Below, in pieces: positions 47,467 to 57,300 of a stretch of 64,000 bases of DNA. A program made the position numbers and the translations under genes. Origin of the DNA: Mycobacterium sp. E2479 (GTDB taxonomy: Bacteria > Actinomycetota > Actinomycetes > Mycobacteriales > Mycobacteriaceae); contig NZ_LZJR01000068.1 of assembly GCF_001667925.1 (NCBI RefSeq), positions 62,001 through 126,000 on the forward strand, read 5' to 3'. Every line of letters starts with the position of its first letter. The stretch's first letter is position 1. The notes below the pieces were generated by a model that was not told the origin of the DNA, ran no database searches, and saw only the letters and a program-made list of their open reading frames with translations.

Positions 47467-49071
47467 ATGATCGCCCGGGCCGGCACGGGGCATGCGGCGG
47501 AGGCATACCGGCGCGGGTGGTGGGTACACACGACGCTGGCTGATGCACTACGCGCGGCCTTGGAATCATCGCCTCAGCGAACGCTTTTGGTGGACAAGGA
47601 CACAAGACTGGACTGCGCCGCCCTATCCAGTCAGGCCACCGCGCTGGCCAGCGCAATGCTGGCACGCATGCCGCCGGGCGGCACCGTGTCATTCATGTTG
47701 CCGAACTGGCACGAGAGCGCCGTCGTTTACCTCGCCGCCACCCTCGCCGGGATGGTGGTGAACCCGATCCTGCCGTCGCTGCGCGACCACGACCTGCGTT
47801 ACATCCTCGAAGACGCCGGGACCGCGATGATTTTCGTCCCGTATCAATACGGCGGCCACGACTATGTGGCGATGCTCGAACGCGTGACGACCGCGATGAG
47901 CCGCGCGCCGGAAGTGGTGGTGCTTCGCGGTGACGCCGGGCAGCACACGGCGTACGCGACCCTCTTGCAGCAGGCGCCGGGCCCCGCGACGCTTCCGCCG
48001 CTGGATCCCGATGACGTGCGATTGATCCTCTACACCTCCGGCACCACGAGCCGGCCCAAAGGCGTCCTGCACACGCATAATTCGGTGCACGCGCTGATCC
48101 GTCAGATCCGTGACCCGTGGATGATCGCGCCGGGAGACACGTTCCTGGTGCCGTCGCCGGTCGCCCACATCGGCGGCTCGATATATGCGTTCGAGTGCCC
48201 ACTGCTACTGGGCACGACCGCGGTGCTGATGGATCGCTGGGATGCAGATAAGGCGGTCGCGCTGATGCGCTCGCACCGGTGTACCCACATGGCCGGCGCC
48301 ACACCGTTTCTGCAACAGCTGATGTCCGCCGCGCAGCGCGCCGGTACCCGCATGCCCGACCTGAAGATGTTCATCTGCGGTGGTGCGTCGGTGTCGCCGA
48401 CGCTAATCCGCAGCGCCGCCCGGTATTTCGATCGTGCGGTGGTCACCCGGGTGTATGGCTGCACGGAGGTGCCCGTCGCGACGGTCGGCGCCCCCCGGCC
48501 GGAGGAAGCCGATCGCGCGGCGGAAACCGACGGCAGGCCAGGGATCGCCGAGATCAAACTCGTCGCGCACGAAGCCGCGTCGGACGGCGATGGGGAGATT
48601 TGCGTGCGCGGTCCGCAGATGCTCTTGGGATACCGTCATGCCGATGACGGCACCGAAGCATTCGATGCCGCAGGGTTTTTCCGCACCGGGGACCTCGGGC
48701 GCTGGATCGATGACGAGTACCTGGTCGTGACCGGCCGCGCAAAGGATGTCATCATTCGCAGCGGCGAGAACATCTCGGCCAAGGAGGTCGAGGACCTGCT
48801 CGCCGACCATCCCGGCATCGCCGAAATCGCGATCGTCGGGCTGCCCGACGAGCGCACCGGAGAACGCGCCTGTGCGGTAATCGTTTGCGCGGGTGCCGAG
48901 ACCCCGGATGTTGCGAGCCTGCTCGCGTTCCTGGTGAGCAAGGGGGTCGCCAAGTTCAAGGCCCCGGAAAAAGTGGTGATCTGGGACGCCCTGCCGAAGA
49001 ACGACGCGGGCAAGATACTCAAGCATCAGATCCGGGCGTCGCTGATACGTGGCGATCGCGAGCGGGGCTAA
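47467..49071 (+). CDS. Acyl-CoA/aryl-CoA ligase (FadD-type)
   Basis: This 534-aa ANL ligase has the P-loop [19 protein letters not shown], the central [14 protein letters not shown], the hinge [23 protein letters not shown] and the A10 lysine in [13 protein letters not shown]. It lies just 1 bp after the gntR stop with start ATG 47467; an alternative ATG at 47449 overlaps gntR. It likely activates a carboxylic acid of this pathway to its CoA thioester with ATP. Confidence 0.87.
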   Translation: MIARAGTGHAAEAYRRGWWVHTTLADALRAALESSPQRTLLVDKDTRLDCAALSSQATALASAMLARMPPGGTVSFMLPNWHESAVVYLAATLAGMVVNPILPSLRDHDLRYILEDAGTAMIFVPYQYGGHDYVAMLERVTTAMSRAPEVVVLRGDAGQHTAYATLLQQAPGPATLPPLDPDDVRLILYTSGTTSRPKGVLHTHNSVHALIRQIRDPWMIAPGDTFLVPSPVAHIGGSIYAFECPLLLGTTAVLMDRWDADKAVALMRSHRCTHMAGATPFLQQLMSAAQRAGTRMPDLKMFICGGASVSPTLIRSAARYFDRAVVTRVYGCTEVPVATVGAPRPEEADRAAETDGRPGIAEIKLVAHEAASDGDGEICVRGPQMLLGYRHADDGTEAFDAAGFFRTGDLGRWIDDEYLVVTGRAKDVIIRSGENISAKEVEDLLADHPGIAEIAIVGLPDERTGERACAVIVCAGAETPDVASLLAFLVSKGVAKFKAPEKVVIWDALPKNDAGKILKHQIRASLIRGDRERG

Positions 49072-49115
49072 GCCGGGCGCGGCGGGTCGGCGCGCAGAGA
49101 TTAAGGATGGGTGAG

Positions 49116-49889
49116 ATGCAGGTCGCAATCGTCACGGGAGCAAGCAGCGGCATCGGCCTGGGGTGCGCCACCAAGCTCGCCGAGGCGGGTATGGCGATCG
49201 TCGGCACCGGTCGTGACGAGGGACGGTTGACCGAATTGGAAAGGGCGGTCGATGATCCGGATCGGATCGCGACACTCTCCGTGGATCTCACGGACGATGA
49301 CGCGCCGCGCCGCATCGTGGACCTCGCGGTCGGCCGGTGGGGTCACATCGACTTTTTAGTCAACAACGCCGGAGTGGGCAGCCCGAAGCCGCTACACGAA
49401 ACCGACGACGAAACCCTGGACTACTTCTTGGGCCTGATGCTGCGCGCACCGTTTAGGCTCGCCCGCGAGGTGCTGCCGCACATGGCGCCCGGCTCGGCGA
49501 TCATCAATGTCACATCGACGTTCGCGGTCGTCGGCGGGCTGCGCGGCGGCGCCTACTCCGCCGCCAAGGGCGGGCTCACTGCGCTGACCACCCACATCGC
49601 CTGCCAGTACGGCGCATCCGGCATCCGCTGCAACGCGGTCGCGCCGGGGGTAACGGTGACGCCGATGGTCGAAAAGCGTTTGAAAGATGAGCGCTTCCGC
49701 AAGATCAACACCGAGATGACGCCGCATCAGCGGTTGGGCCGCATCGAAGACATCGCCAGCACCGTCGCCTTCCTGTGCTCGCCGGGCGGGAGTTTCATCA
49801 ACGGCCAAACGATCGTGGTCGACGGCGGCTGGAGCTCGACGAAGTATCTTTCGGAGTCGGCGTTGTCGGCGCAGTGGATCGAGCGATGA
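49116..49889 (+). CDS. SDR dehydrogenase/reductase
   Basis: This 257-aa classical SDR has [18 protein letters not shown], Ser in NVTSTFA, Tyr-Lys in YSAAKGG and the C-terminal [15 protein letters not shown] 49116 is chosen with AAGGA eight nt upstream; an in-frame ATG at 49107 is an alternative. It sits between two ligase genes, and its stop overlaps the second ligase start (ATGA). It probably acts on a hydroxyacyl-CoA or alcohol intermediate. Confidence 0.87.
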   Translation: MQVAIVTGASSGIGLGCATKLAEAGMAIVGTGRDEGRLTELERAVDDPDRIATLSVDLTDDDAPRRIVDLAVGRWGHIDFLVNNAGVGSPKPLHETDDETLDYFLGLMLRAPFRLAREVLPHMAPGSAIINVTSTFAVVGGLRGGAYSAAKGGLTALTTHIACQYGASGIRCNAVAPGVTVTPMVEKRLKDERFRKINTEMTPHQRLGRIEDIASTVAFLCSPGGSFINGQTIVVDGGWSSTKYLSESALSAQWIER

Positions 49890-51358
49890 ACCTGTTTGCC
49901 CTCCTCGATCAGGCCGCGAGCCGCTTTCCCGATCGTGGTGCGATCTATCACGGGGATCGCCTCGTGTGCACGTGGGTGCAGTTGCGCGACCGGGCCTTAC
50001 GCCTGGCCGCATCGATCCGGCAACAGGATGGTGCGGGCGCGCGGATCGCCATCGCTACCCACAACCGCCCCGAGGTCATCGAGTTGATGTTCGCGACCTG
50101 GGCCGCCGAATGCGTCGCCGTCCCGATCAATTACAAGCTGCATCCGCGCGAGATGGCGCAGATCCTCGCCGATGCGGGCGCGGCCCGAGTGTTCGCCTCA
50201 TCGGCTATCCATACCGGCCTGGCACCACTCACCGGGGTACCGACGGAAGCCATTGATTCCGAAAGCTATTCGCGGCGATTCGCCACGCCGCCGACAGACC
50301 CGCCGCACACCGATCCGGCTGCGCTGGCGTGGCTGTTCTACACCAGCGGGACCACCGGCCGGTCCAAGGGTGCGATGCTGTCGCACCGCAACCTCATGGC
50401 GATGACGGTCGCGCACCTCGCCGACATCGACGCTCCGGACGAACACTGCACCCTGCTGCATGCGGCACCGATGTCGCACGGTTCCGGGCTCTATGTCCTG
50501 CCGTACGTCCTGCGCGCCGCCCGCCAGGTGGTGCCCGAGTCGGGCGCGTTCGAGCCCGACGAGTTCCTGGACCTCTGCGAACGCCACCCGGCCGTCAGCA
50601 CGTTCCTGGCACCGACGATGGTGCAGCGGCTGGTGGATACCGGTCGCAGCCGTCCGGCCAATCTGCAGGCGATCATCTATGGCGGCGGGCCGATGTATGT
50701 GGAGAGCCTGCGCAAGGCGATTGCGGCGTTCGGCCCCGTCTTCGCGCAGATCTACGGGCAGGGCGAGTCACCGATGACCATCACCGGGCTGCGCCGCGCC
50801 GACCACGACTCGGCTGACGACGCGATTCTGGGTTCGGTCGGTTATGCGCGGTCCGGGATGGAGGTCGCGGTGCTGGACCCGGATGGGCGCAGCGCCCCCG
50901 TGGGCGAGATCGGCGAAATCGTCTGCCGCGGAGACGCGGTCATGTCCGGGTATTGGCACAATCCCGATGCGACGCGCACCACGCTCAAAGACGGCTGGCT
51001 CTACACCGGCGACATGGGATCGTTCGACTCCCGCGGTTTCCTCACGCTGCGGGACCGGTCGAAGGATGTCGTCATCAGCGGTGGTAGCAACATCTACCCG
51101 CGCGAGGTGGAGGAGGCTCTGCTCGAGCATCCCGGCGTCTGCGAGGCATGCGTGGTGGGGGCTCCCGACGACGAGTGGGGCGAGGTGGTGGTCGCGTTCA
51201 TCGTGGGCGTGGTGGATGCCGTGTCGTTGGACGCGCATCTGTTGCGGCGCATCGCCCGCTTCAAGCGGCCCAAGCGCTACGAATTCGTCGACGAGTTACC
51301 GAAGAACAGCTACGGCAAAGTGCTCAGGCGGGAGTTGCGGGCCCGGTTTGCACAGTGA
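49886..51358 (+). CDS. Acyl-CoA ligase (FadD-type), second copy in operon
   Basis: This 490-aa ANL ligase has the P-loop [52 protein letters not shown] and the A10 lysine in [17 protein letters not shown] at 49886 overlaps the SDR stop (ATGA). It is only distantly like the first ligase, so the two probably activate different acids. It ends the plus-strand operon, 15 bp from the convergent alcohol dehydrogenase stop. Confidence 0.88.
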   Translation: MNLFALLDQAASRFPDRGAIYHGDRLVCTWVQLRDRALRLAASIRQQDGAGARIAIATHNRPEVIELMFATWAAECVAVPINYKLHPREMAQILADAGAARVFASSAIHTGLAPLTGVPTEAIDSESYSRRFATPPTDPPHTDPAALAWLFYTSGTTGRSKGAMLSHRNLMAMTVAHLADIDAPDEHCTLLHAAPMSHGSGLYVLPYVLRAARQVVPESGAFEPDEFLDLCERHPAVSTFLAPTMVQRLVDTGRSRPANLQAIIYGGGPMYVESLRKAIAAFGPVFAQIYGQGESPMTITGLRRADHDSADDAILGSVGYARSGMEVAVLDPDGRSAPVGEIGEIVCRGDAVMSGYWHNPDATRTTLKDGWLYTGDMGSFDSRGFLTLRDRSKDVVISGGSNIYPREVEEALLEHPGVCEACVVGAPDDEWGEVVVAFIVGVVDAVSLDAHLLRRIARFKRPKRYEFVDELPKNSYGKVLRRELRARFAQ

Positions 51359-51373
51359 ACCCGGCCGGCTTGG

Positions 51374-52531
51374 TCAAAGATCGGCGAACTCGATGATTCC
51401 GCGGATGTTACGGCCGTCGCGCAGATCCATGAACGCATCGTTGATCTGGTCGAGCTGGTAGTGCCGGGTGACCAACTCGTCGAGTTTTAGTGCTCCCGCC
51501 TGATACATCGACAACAGCAACGGCACGCTGGTGCGCGGATTCATGCCGCCGTAGAGCGCTCCCCTGAGATGTTTGGCGGACAGCACCATCTCCTGCAGGA
51601 TGAGCGGGACGGCGGGCTCGCTGTAGGGAGTGATGCCGGTGACCACGCATGTCCCGCCTTTGCGAAGCAGCCTCATGGCCAACGGGATCAAGTCCACGTG
51701 CACAACCCCGGCGGTCACGATGACGCGGTCGGCCATGACGCCGGCGGTGATGTCGGCCACCAGCGGTATGGCCTCCTCGGCGGAGGAGGCGTTGTGCGTG
51801 GCCCCGAAGATTTTAGCCGAATCCCGTTTATATTCAACGGGATCCACTGCAACGACATAGGTGGCGCCGGCGGCGCGGGCCCCTTGCAGGGCGTTCATTC
51901 CCACACCACCGGTACCGATGACCACCACGGTGTCGCCGGGCTCGGTGCCCGCCGATACCGTCGCCGAGCCCCAGCCGGTGCTGACGCCGCACGACACGAG
52001 TGAGGCGGCGTGGAACGGGATGGCGGCGTCGATCTTGATGACGGATCTTTCGGTCAGCACGGCGTATTCGGCGAACGTGCCGAGTTGACCGTAAGCCATG
52101 AGGTTCACGTCGCCGAGATGCCGGCGACAGGTCCCATCGGGCATCTCCCTGGCGAACAAAGTGGCGCCGGCATCGCAGATGTAGCTCTGGCCGTTTACAC
52201 AGAACCGGCAATTGCCGCACGCGGGAATGAACGACATCGCGACGTGGTCCCCAGGCCGCACCGCCGTCACACCCGGCCCGACTTCTTGCACGACACCGGC
52301 GCCCTCGTGACCACCGAGCATCGGGAACCAGTCAGGCTCGGGGATACCGGTTGAGGCCAGCACCTCGGGGGTCGGCAACACATCGCCAGTGACAAGGTGG
52401 TCGTCGGAGTGGCAGATGCCCGCAACGGCCATGCGTACCAGGACTTCACCGGCGCGGGGCGGATCGAGATCGACCTCGCGAATGTCCCAGTCTTTGCCGA
52501 CCCCGTCCAGGACAGCGGCACGACACTTCAT
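51374..52531 (-). CDS. Zinc alcohol dehydrogenase, NDMA-dependent type
   Basis: This 385-aa medium-chain dehydrogenase has the catalytic zinc Cys in AGICHSDDHL and the GGHEGAG motif. The structural zinc lobe is CGNCRFCVNGQSYIC with four Cys. NAD binding is in VIGTGGVGMNALQGARAAGA and a following DPVEYKRD. This group (Rv0761c/Rv3086 type) keeps its cofactor bound and needs an external electron acceptor such as mycofactocin; NDMA serves in assays. The ATG overlaps the SRPBCC stop (ATGA). It probably oxidises a pathway alcohol. Confidence 0.88.
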   Translation of the reverse strand: MKCRAAVLDGVGKDWDIREVDLDPPRAGEVLVRMAVAGICHSDDHLVTGDVLPTPEVLASTGIPEPDWFPMLGGHEGAGVVQEVGPGVTAVRPGDHVAMSFIPACGNCRFCVNGQSYICDAGATLFAREMPDGTCRRHLGDVNLMAYGQLGTFAEYAVLTERSVIKIDAAIPFHAASLVSCGVSTGWGSATVSAGTEPGDTVVVIGTGGVGMNALQGARAAGATYVVAVDPVEYKRDSAKIFGATHNASSAEEAIPLVADITAGVMADRVIVTAGVVHVDLIPLAMRLLRKGGTCVVTGITPYSEPAVPLILQEMVLSAKHLRGALYGGMNPRTSVPLLLSMYQAGALKLDELVTRHYQLDQINDAFMDLRDGRNIRGIIEFADL

Positions 52532-52998
52532 CGCGACCTCCCTAACTCGAAGTGACTGCGGATGCCGGCCAGCATCTTGACGTGGGCCTTGACCCCTTCG
52601 CGGATGGTCACGCCGGCCAGTAGCCGCGGGGCGGTTATCCCTATCCGCTCGGTGACTTGGGTGCCGCCGTCGACCGGATCGAAACTCACCGTGCCGCGCA
52701 GCCGCACCCCCGGCGACTGATCGGCCTCGGTCAGCACGTCACCGCGCGCGGGCACTCGCAGCCGTGCCTGATAGCTGGTTCGTAAGGTCAACGGCCCCAA
52801 CGGAATCCGATCGACTACACGGTAGGTCTGCTGGTAGCCGTCTGGGGTTGCGCTGCGGGACACCGTTTCCACGGACACGATCAACGGATGCACGAGCTTG
52901 ATGTTGTCCAGATTCACGTAGAAGTCCCGGACGGCGTCGGGCGGCGCGGGCACGTGCTCAGACAGCGTTCGTTCGGCGTGGACGGTCCACCAGCTCAT
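52528..52998 (-). CDS. SRPBCC/START-fold protein
   Basis: This 156-aa protein has the SRPBCC pattern: ERTLSEHVPAPPDAVRDFYVNLDNIKLVHP at the N-terminus (in parts), a beta-rich middle and a long C-terminal helix (IREGVKAHVKMLAGIRSHFE). The fold binds hydrophobic ligands. It overlaps the alcohol dehydrogenase gene (ATGA) and is divergent from the tandem repeat array. It may shuttle or bind a hydrophobic intermediate; the function is not known. Confidence 0.75.
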   Translation of the reverse strand: MSWWTVHAERTLSEHVPAPPDAVRDFYVNLDNIKLVHPLIVSVETVSRSATPDGYQQTYRVVDRIPLGPLTLRTSYQARLRVPARGDVLTEADQSPGVRLRGTVSFDPVDGGTQVTERIGITAPRLLAGVTIREGVKAHVKMLAGIRSHFELGRSR

Positions 52999-53009
52999 GA
53001 GAGGAACCT

Positions 53010-53237
53010 AGCCCGACGACGAGGCGCGCCGCGCAGGGGCGCGAAAAGGAGTCGGGCAATCGACCCAGCCCGACGACGAGGCGCGCCGTGCAGGGGCGCG
53101 AAAAGGAGTCGGGCAATCGACCCAGCCCGACGACGAGGCGCGCCGCGCAGGGGCGCGAAAAGGAGTCGGGCAATCGACCTAGCCCGACGACGAGACGCGC
53201 CGCGCAGGGGCGCGAAAAGGAGTCGGGCAATCGATCT
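53010..53237. repeat. 57-bp tandem repeat, four copies (VNTR-like)
   Basis: Four contiguous 57-bp units start at 53010, 53067, 53124 and 53181 and differ by one to three bases; a few bases of a fifth follow at 53238. Each has a GCCCGAC/GTCGGGC outer stem and a CGCGCC/GGCGCG inner stem, so each folds as a hairpin. The array fills the divergent space between the SRPBCC and SnoaL-like genes. Fifty-seven is a multiple of three, but no gene spans it convincingly. Confidence 0.92.
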
Positions 53238-53290
53238 AGTCTGGCAACGACGCCACGCTTACCGTGGACTCACCAGCGAGTGGAGAAAAT

Positions 53291-53662
53291 ATGGGCGCCC
53301 AAGGCCAAGTGGTCGAACGCTACCTGGAATGCCTGGCTGCTCACGACTGGGACGGACTGGCCGACACCATCGCCGGGGACGGCCTTACCCGGGAGGGCCC
53401 GTTCTGCGACGTGGTCGAGGGCAAGGCACACTATGTCGCCTACCTGCGCAAGGTTTGCACCAATCTGCAGGGCCATCGGCTCAATGTGCAGCGGGTCTCG
53501 CACGTGGATTCCCGGGTGTCGTACGCCGAGCTGTCCGAGACGTTCGAGATCGATGACGTCGCGACCACCTGGCCCGAATGCATCCTTTTCGAGCAGAACA
53601 GCGACGGGTTGATCTCTCACGTCAGCGTGTTCTTCAAGCAGCGGGGGCCCGGCGCGACGTAG
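53291..53662 (+). CDS. SnoaL-like/nuclear-transport-factor-2 fold protein
   Basis: This 123-aa small alpha+beta protein begins VVERYLECLAAHDWDGLADTIA and has the NTF2-like pattern (KAHYVAYLRKV, then strands VSYAELSETFEI and LISHVSVFF). The ATG at 53291 follows GGAGAAAAT; a GTG 27 nt upstream is in frame. Many such proteins are polyketide cyclase-like, limonene epoxide hydrolase-like or ligand-binding; catalytic residues cannot be named. It follows the tandem repeats and stands alone on its strand. Confidence 0.75.
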   Translation: MGAQGQVVERYLECLAAHDWDGLADTIAGDGLTREGPFCDVVEGKAHYVAYLRKVCTNLQGHRLNVQRVSHVDSRVSYAELSETFEIDDVATTWPECILFEQNSDGLISHVSVFFKQRGPGAT

Positions 53663-53705
53663 CGGTCTATTCCCTCAAATGCAGAATTGACCTAACGTGT
53701 CATGA

Positions 53706-53927
53706 ATGGAGGCAGATGCAACTGCGGAGTCGGTACCGGTCGAGAAATTGCACTCGGGCGACCCGATCACCGATTGTGGTCAGCGGTACATAGTTCTCGA
53801 ATCGAAAGCCCTCAGCGACTGCGTCGTGCTCGAGCTGGAATCCAGGGTGGATCACCAACTCCAGGTCATCGAAAAATCGTTCCCCGCCGGCTATCAGGTT
53901 GGCCGGGCGAACCACCGAATTTTATAG
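53706..53927 (+). CDS. Small protein, 73 aa, at the Rv0108c position
   Basis: The ORF reads ESVPVEKLHSGDPITDCGQR, YIVLESKALSDCVVLELESR and VDHQLQVIEK, which looks like a small beta-rich protein. In M. tuberculosis a gene of similar size (Rv0108c) sits directly upstream of ctpI on the same strand, so this may be its orthologue. The start is weakly supported. A hairpin terminator follows. Function unknown. Confidence 0.5.
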   Translation: MEADATAESVPVEKLHSGDPITDCGQRYIVLESKALSDCVVLELESRVDHQLQVIEKSFPAGYQVGRANHRIL

Positions 53928-53950
53928 GCTAATTCTCTTAGCGGAATATG

Positions 53951-53990
53951 CGCGAGTAGCCGTTCGACGGCTACCGCGAATTCGTGTTTT
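53951..53990 (+). terminator. Hairpin with T-tract after the 73-aa gene
   Basis: Arms CGCG-a-GTAGCCGT and ACGGCTAC-CGCG (53951-53963 and 53967-53978) enclose a 3-nt loop and are followed by TTCGTGTTTT. It would end transcription from the small gene before ctpI. Confidence 0.65.
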
Positions 53991-54387
53991 CCCACCTTTA
54001 TCAGTCCATTTCGGGAGCAGCCGAGAATTACCGAACCTGCTGCGCCACTTGGTCTTCGCGCGACGGCCGGATGTCGCTGGGATCGGTGGGGTCGGGCTCA
54101 CCGAACAAGCGCTACGGCTCGTGCTCGCCGAAGTGTCCTGACCACCGGCGCTACCGGGATCGCCGGCATCACCGTCTTCCTCGACCCCGTCTTGTTCAGC
54201 ACGTTTGGTTTGGCGCCGACCCGGTAACCTTGGTCGGGGGACGTATTCGCACCCTTGCCCAATAAGGGAGGCCCGACCTGCATCGTCATCGGTGTCGTCG
54301 CATGGTTTTACCTTCCCGCCCACGTGTGGACAGCCCCTCCACACGCCAGGATCATTGCGGGCGGTAGACGAAGTTGAAGGGTGGCGA
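53991..54387. other. Leader region upstream of ctpI
   Basis: About 400 bp without a convincing gene. The sequence is less G/C-biased in codon position than the flanks. I saw no M-box, ykkC or metal-sensing RNA landmark, and no clear operator. Confidence 0.4.
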
Positions 54388-57300
54388 GTGAAGATTCCCG
54401 GCGTTTCCGGCGTCGTCGCTGGTGTTGCTGGCGGAGCCGCTCAGGCAGTGCGGGCCGGTGTTTCCACCGCGGCAGGGGCCGCTGGCGCACTGCAGGCGCT
54501 GGTCAGTCCGGTGACCGAGCTCGCCGGCCCGGTCATTCAATCGGTCGCCCAGACGACGGGCCACGCGATCGGATTCGACAGCTCCTCCGACGGTTCCCGC
54601 GCCGCCATCGTGCCGCCGGTGCGCTGGCACAGCGGGAACCGCGTGCACCTGGACCTGGATCCGTTGCTGCCGTTCCCGCGCTGGCACGAATACGCGCCCG
54701 CCGTGGAAGAGCCGGTGCGGCGAATCCCCGGTGTGGCCAAGGCCCACGTCGAGGGCTCGCTGGGCCGCCTGGTGGTCGAACTGTCCGATGGCGCAGACGT
54801 CAGCGCCGTTCTGGACGAGGTGCGCACGGGGGTGTCTTCGATCGCCGCCGACATCACGTGGTCGAAGTCGGAGCCGCAACTGCCTTCCGCACCGTTCGCC
54901 GACCCGGGTAACCCGCTCGCGATTCTGGTGCCGCTGACCGCGGCGGCGATGGATCTCGTCGCTATAGGCGCGGCGGTCACCGGATGGGTGACCCGGCTGC
55001 CCGCTGCGCCGCAGACCACCCGCGCCGCGGCCGCGCTCATCAATCATCAGCCGCGCATGGTCTCGATCCTGGAGGGCCGATTGGGCCGGGTGGGTACGGA
55101 CATCGCGCTGGCAGCGACGACGGCGGCCGCCCACGGTCTGACCCAATCGTTCGGCACCCCGATGCTCGACCTGACGCAACGCACCCTGCAGGTCTCCGAG
55201 GCATCGGCGCACCGGCGCGTGTGGCGCGACCGCGAGCCGCAGCTTGCCTCCCCTGATCGGCCGCAGGCTCCGGTGGTTCCGGTCATCTCCTCGGCCAAGT
55301 CGGAGGTGCCCCGGCACAGCTGGGCCGCGGCGGCGGCCGGCGAGGCCTCCCACGTCGTGGTCGGCGGAACGATCGACGCCGCGATGGACAAGGCCAAAGG
55401 CTCGATGGCCGGCCCGGTGGAAAGCTATGTCGATTCGGCGGCCAACGGCTCGCTGATCGCCGCGGTCAGCGCGCTGGTCGCCGGCGGTGGCATCGAGGAC
55501 GCGGCCGCGGCCATCGAGGCCGGGGTGCCCCGGGCCGCTCATATGGGCCGCCAGGCGTTCGCAGCGATACTCGGCCGCGGGCTGGCCAATTCCGGGCAAC
55601 TGGTTCTGGACCCGGGCGCCCTGCGCCGCCTGGACCGGGTCAAGGTTGTCGTTATCGACGGCGCCGCGCTGCGCGGCGACCATCGCGCCGTCTTGCGCGT
55701 CCGCGGAGACGCTCCCGGCTGGGACGACGACCGGGTCTACGAGGTGGCCGACGCGCTGCTGCACGGCGAAGAGGCGCCCGACCCCGACCCCGACGAACTG
55801 CCCGCGACCGGTGCGCGACTGAGATGGGCGCGGACTCAAGGGTCTTCGGCGGCGCCGGCGCAGGGCTTGGAAAGCGCCGACCTGATCGTCGACGGCGAAC
55901 GCGTCGGCCGCGTCGACGTGGGCTGGGAGGTCGACCCCTACGCGATTCCGCTGTTTCAGACCGCGAACCGCACCGGCGCGCGGGTGGTGTTGCGCCACGT
56001 CGCGGGCACCGAGGACCTCACCGCCAGCGTCGGCACCACGCATCCGCCCGGCACGCCGCTGCTGAACGTCGTCCGTGAGCTGCGAGCCGATCGTGGACCG
56101 GTGCTGCTGATCACCGCACTGCACCGGGACTTCGCCTCGACGGACACCCTGGCCGCGCTTGCGATCGCCGATGTCGGTGTGGCGCTTGATGATCCGCGCG
56201 CCGCGACGGCGTGGACGGCGGACATCATCACCGGCACCGACCTGGCCGACGCGGTGCGCATTTTGTCGGCGATCCCGGTGGCCCGGTCGGCCAGCGAATC
56301 GGCGGTGCACCTGGCGCAGGGCGGCACCACGCTTGCGGGTCTGCTGCTCGTCACCGGCGAAGAAGAGAAGGCCACCAGCCCGGTGAGCTTCCGGCGCTGG
56401 CTCAACCCGGTCAATGCCGCGGCGGCCACCGCCCTGCTGGCGGGAACCTTCTCGGCCGCCCGGGTGCTCCGGTTGCCCGACCCCACCCCCCAACCGCTCA
56501 CCGCCTGGCACGCACTGGATCCCGAAATCGTGTACTCGCGGCTGGCCGGTGGGGCGCGGCCGTTGGCCGTCGAAACCGAGCCGTCCTGGCGACGCCGTCT
56601 CGACGACCTGTCGTACAGCCCCGCGCTGGAGCCCCTGCGCAAGCCCTTGCACAATGTGGTCAGACTGGCGTCGGCCACCAGGACCGAACTCGCCGATCCA
56701 CTGACGCCGATCCTGGCCGTCGGCGCGGCGGCGTCGGCGATCGTCGGCAGCAACATCGATGCGCTGCTGGTGGCCGGTGTGATGACGGTCAACGCGATAA
56801 CCGGTGGCGCGCAACGGTTGCGGGCCGAGGCCGCCGCCGCCGAGCTGTTCGCCGAGCAGGACCAGCTGGTGCGCCGCGTCGTCGTTCCGGCCGTCGCGAC
56901 CACGCGCCGCCGGCTCGAGGCCGCCCGCCACGCGACCCGAACCGCGACGGTATCCGCAAAGTCCCTGCGGCCCGGCGACGTCATCGATCTGGCCGCACCC
57001 GAAGTGGTCCCGGCCGACGCCCGCCTGCTGATCGCCGAAGACCTCGAGGTCGACGAGTCGCTGCTGACCGGTGAGTCGCTTCCGGTGGACAAGCAGGTAG
57101 ATCCCGTCGCCGTCAACGACTCCGACCGCGCCAGCATGCTGTTCGAGGGCAGCACCATCGTCGCCGGGCATGCCCGCGCGATCGTCGTGGCCACCGGCGT
57201 CGGCACCGCCGCGCACCGCGCGATCTCGGCCGTCGCCGACGTCGAGACGGCGGCCGGAATCCAGGCCCGCCTGCGGGACCTGACCAGTAAGGTGCTCCCG

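Noticed and set aside
53010-53237. CRISPR array
   Set aside because: The 57-bp units are contiguous with no unique spacers and no cas genes nearby; it is a tandem repeat.
53922-54344. A 140-codon minus-strand frame upstream of ctpI
   Set aside because: Low-complexity Arg/Gly/Asp composition, no start context and overlap with the probable ctpI leader; not called as a gene.
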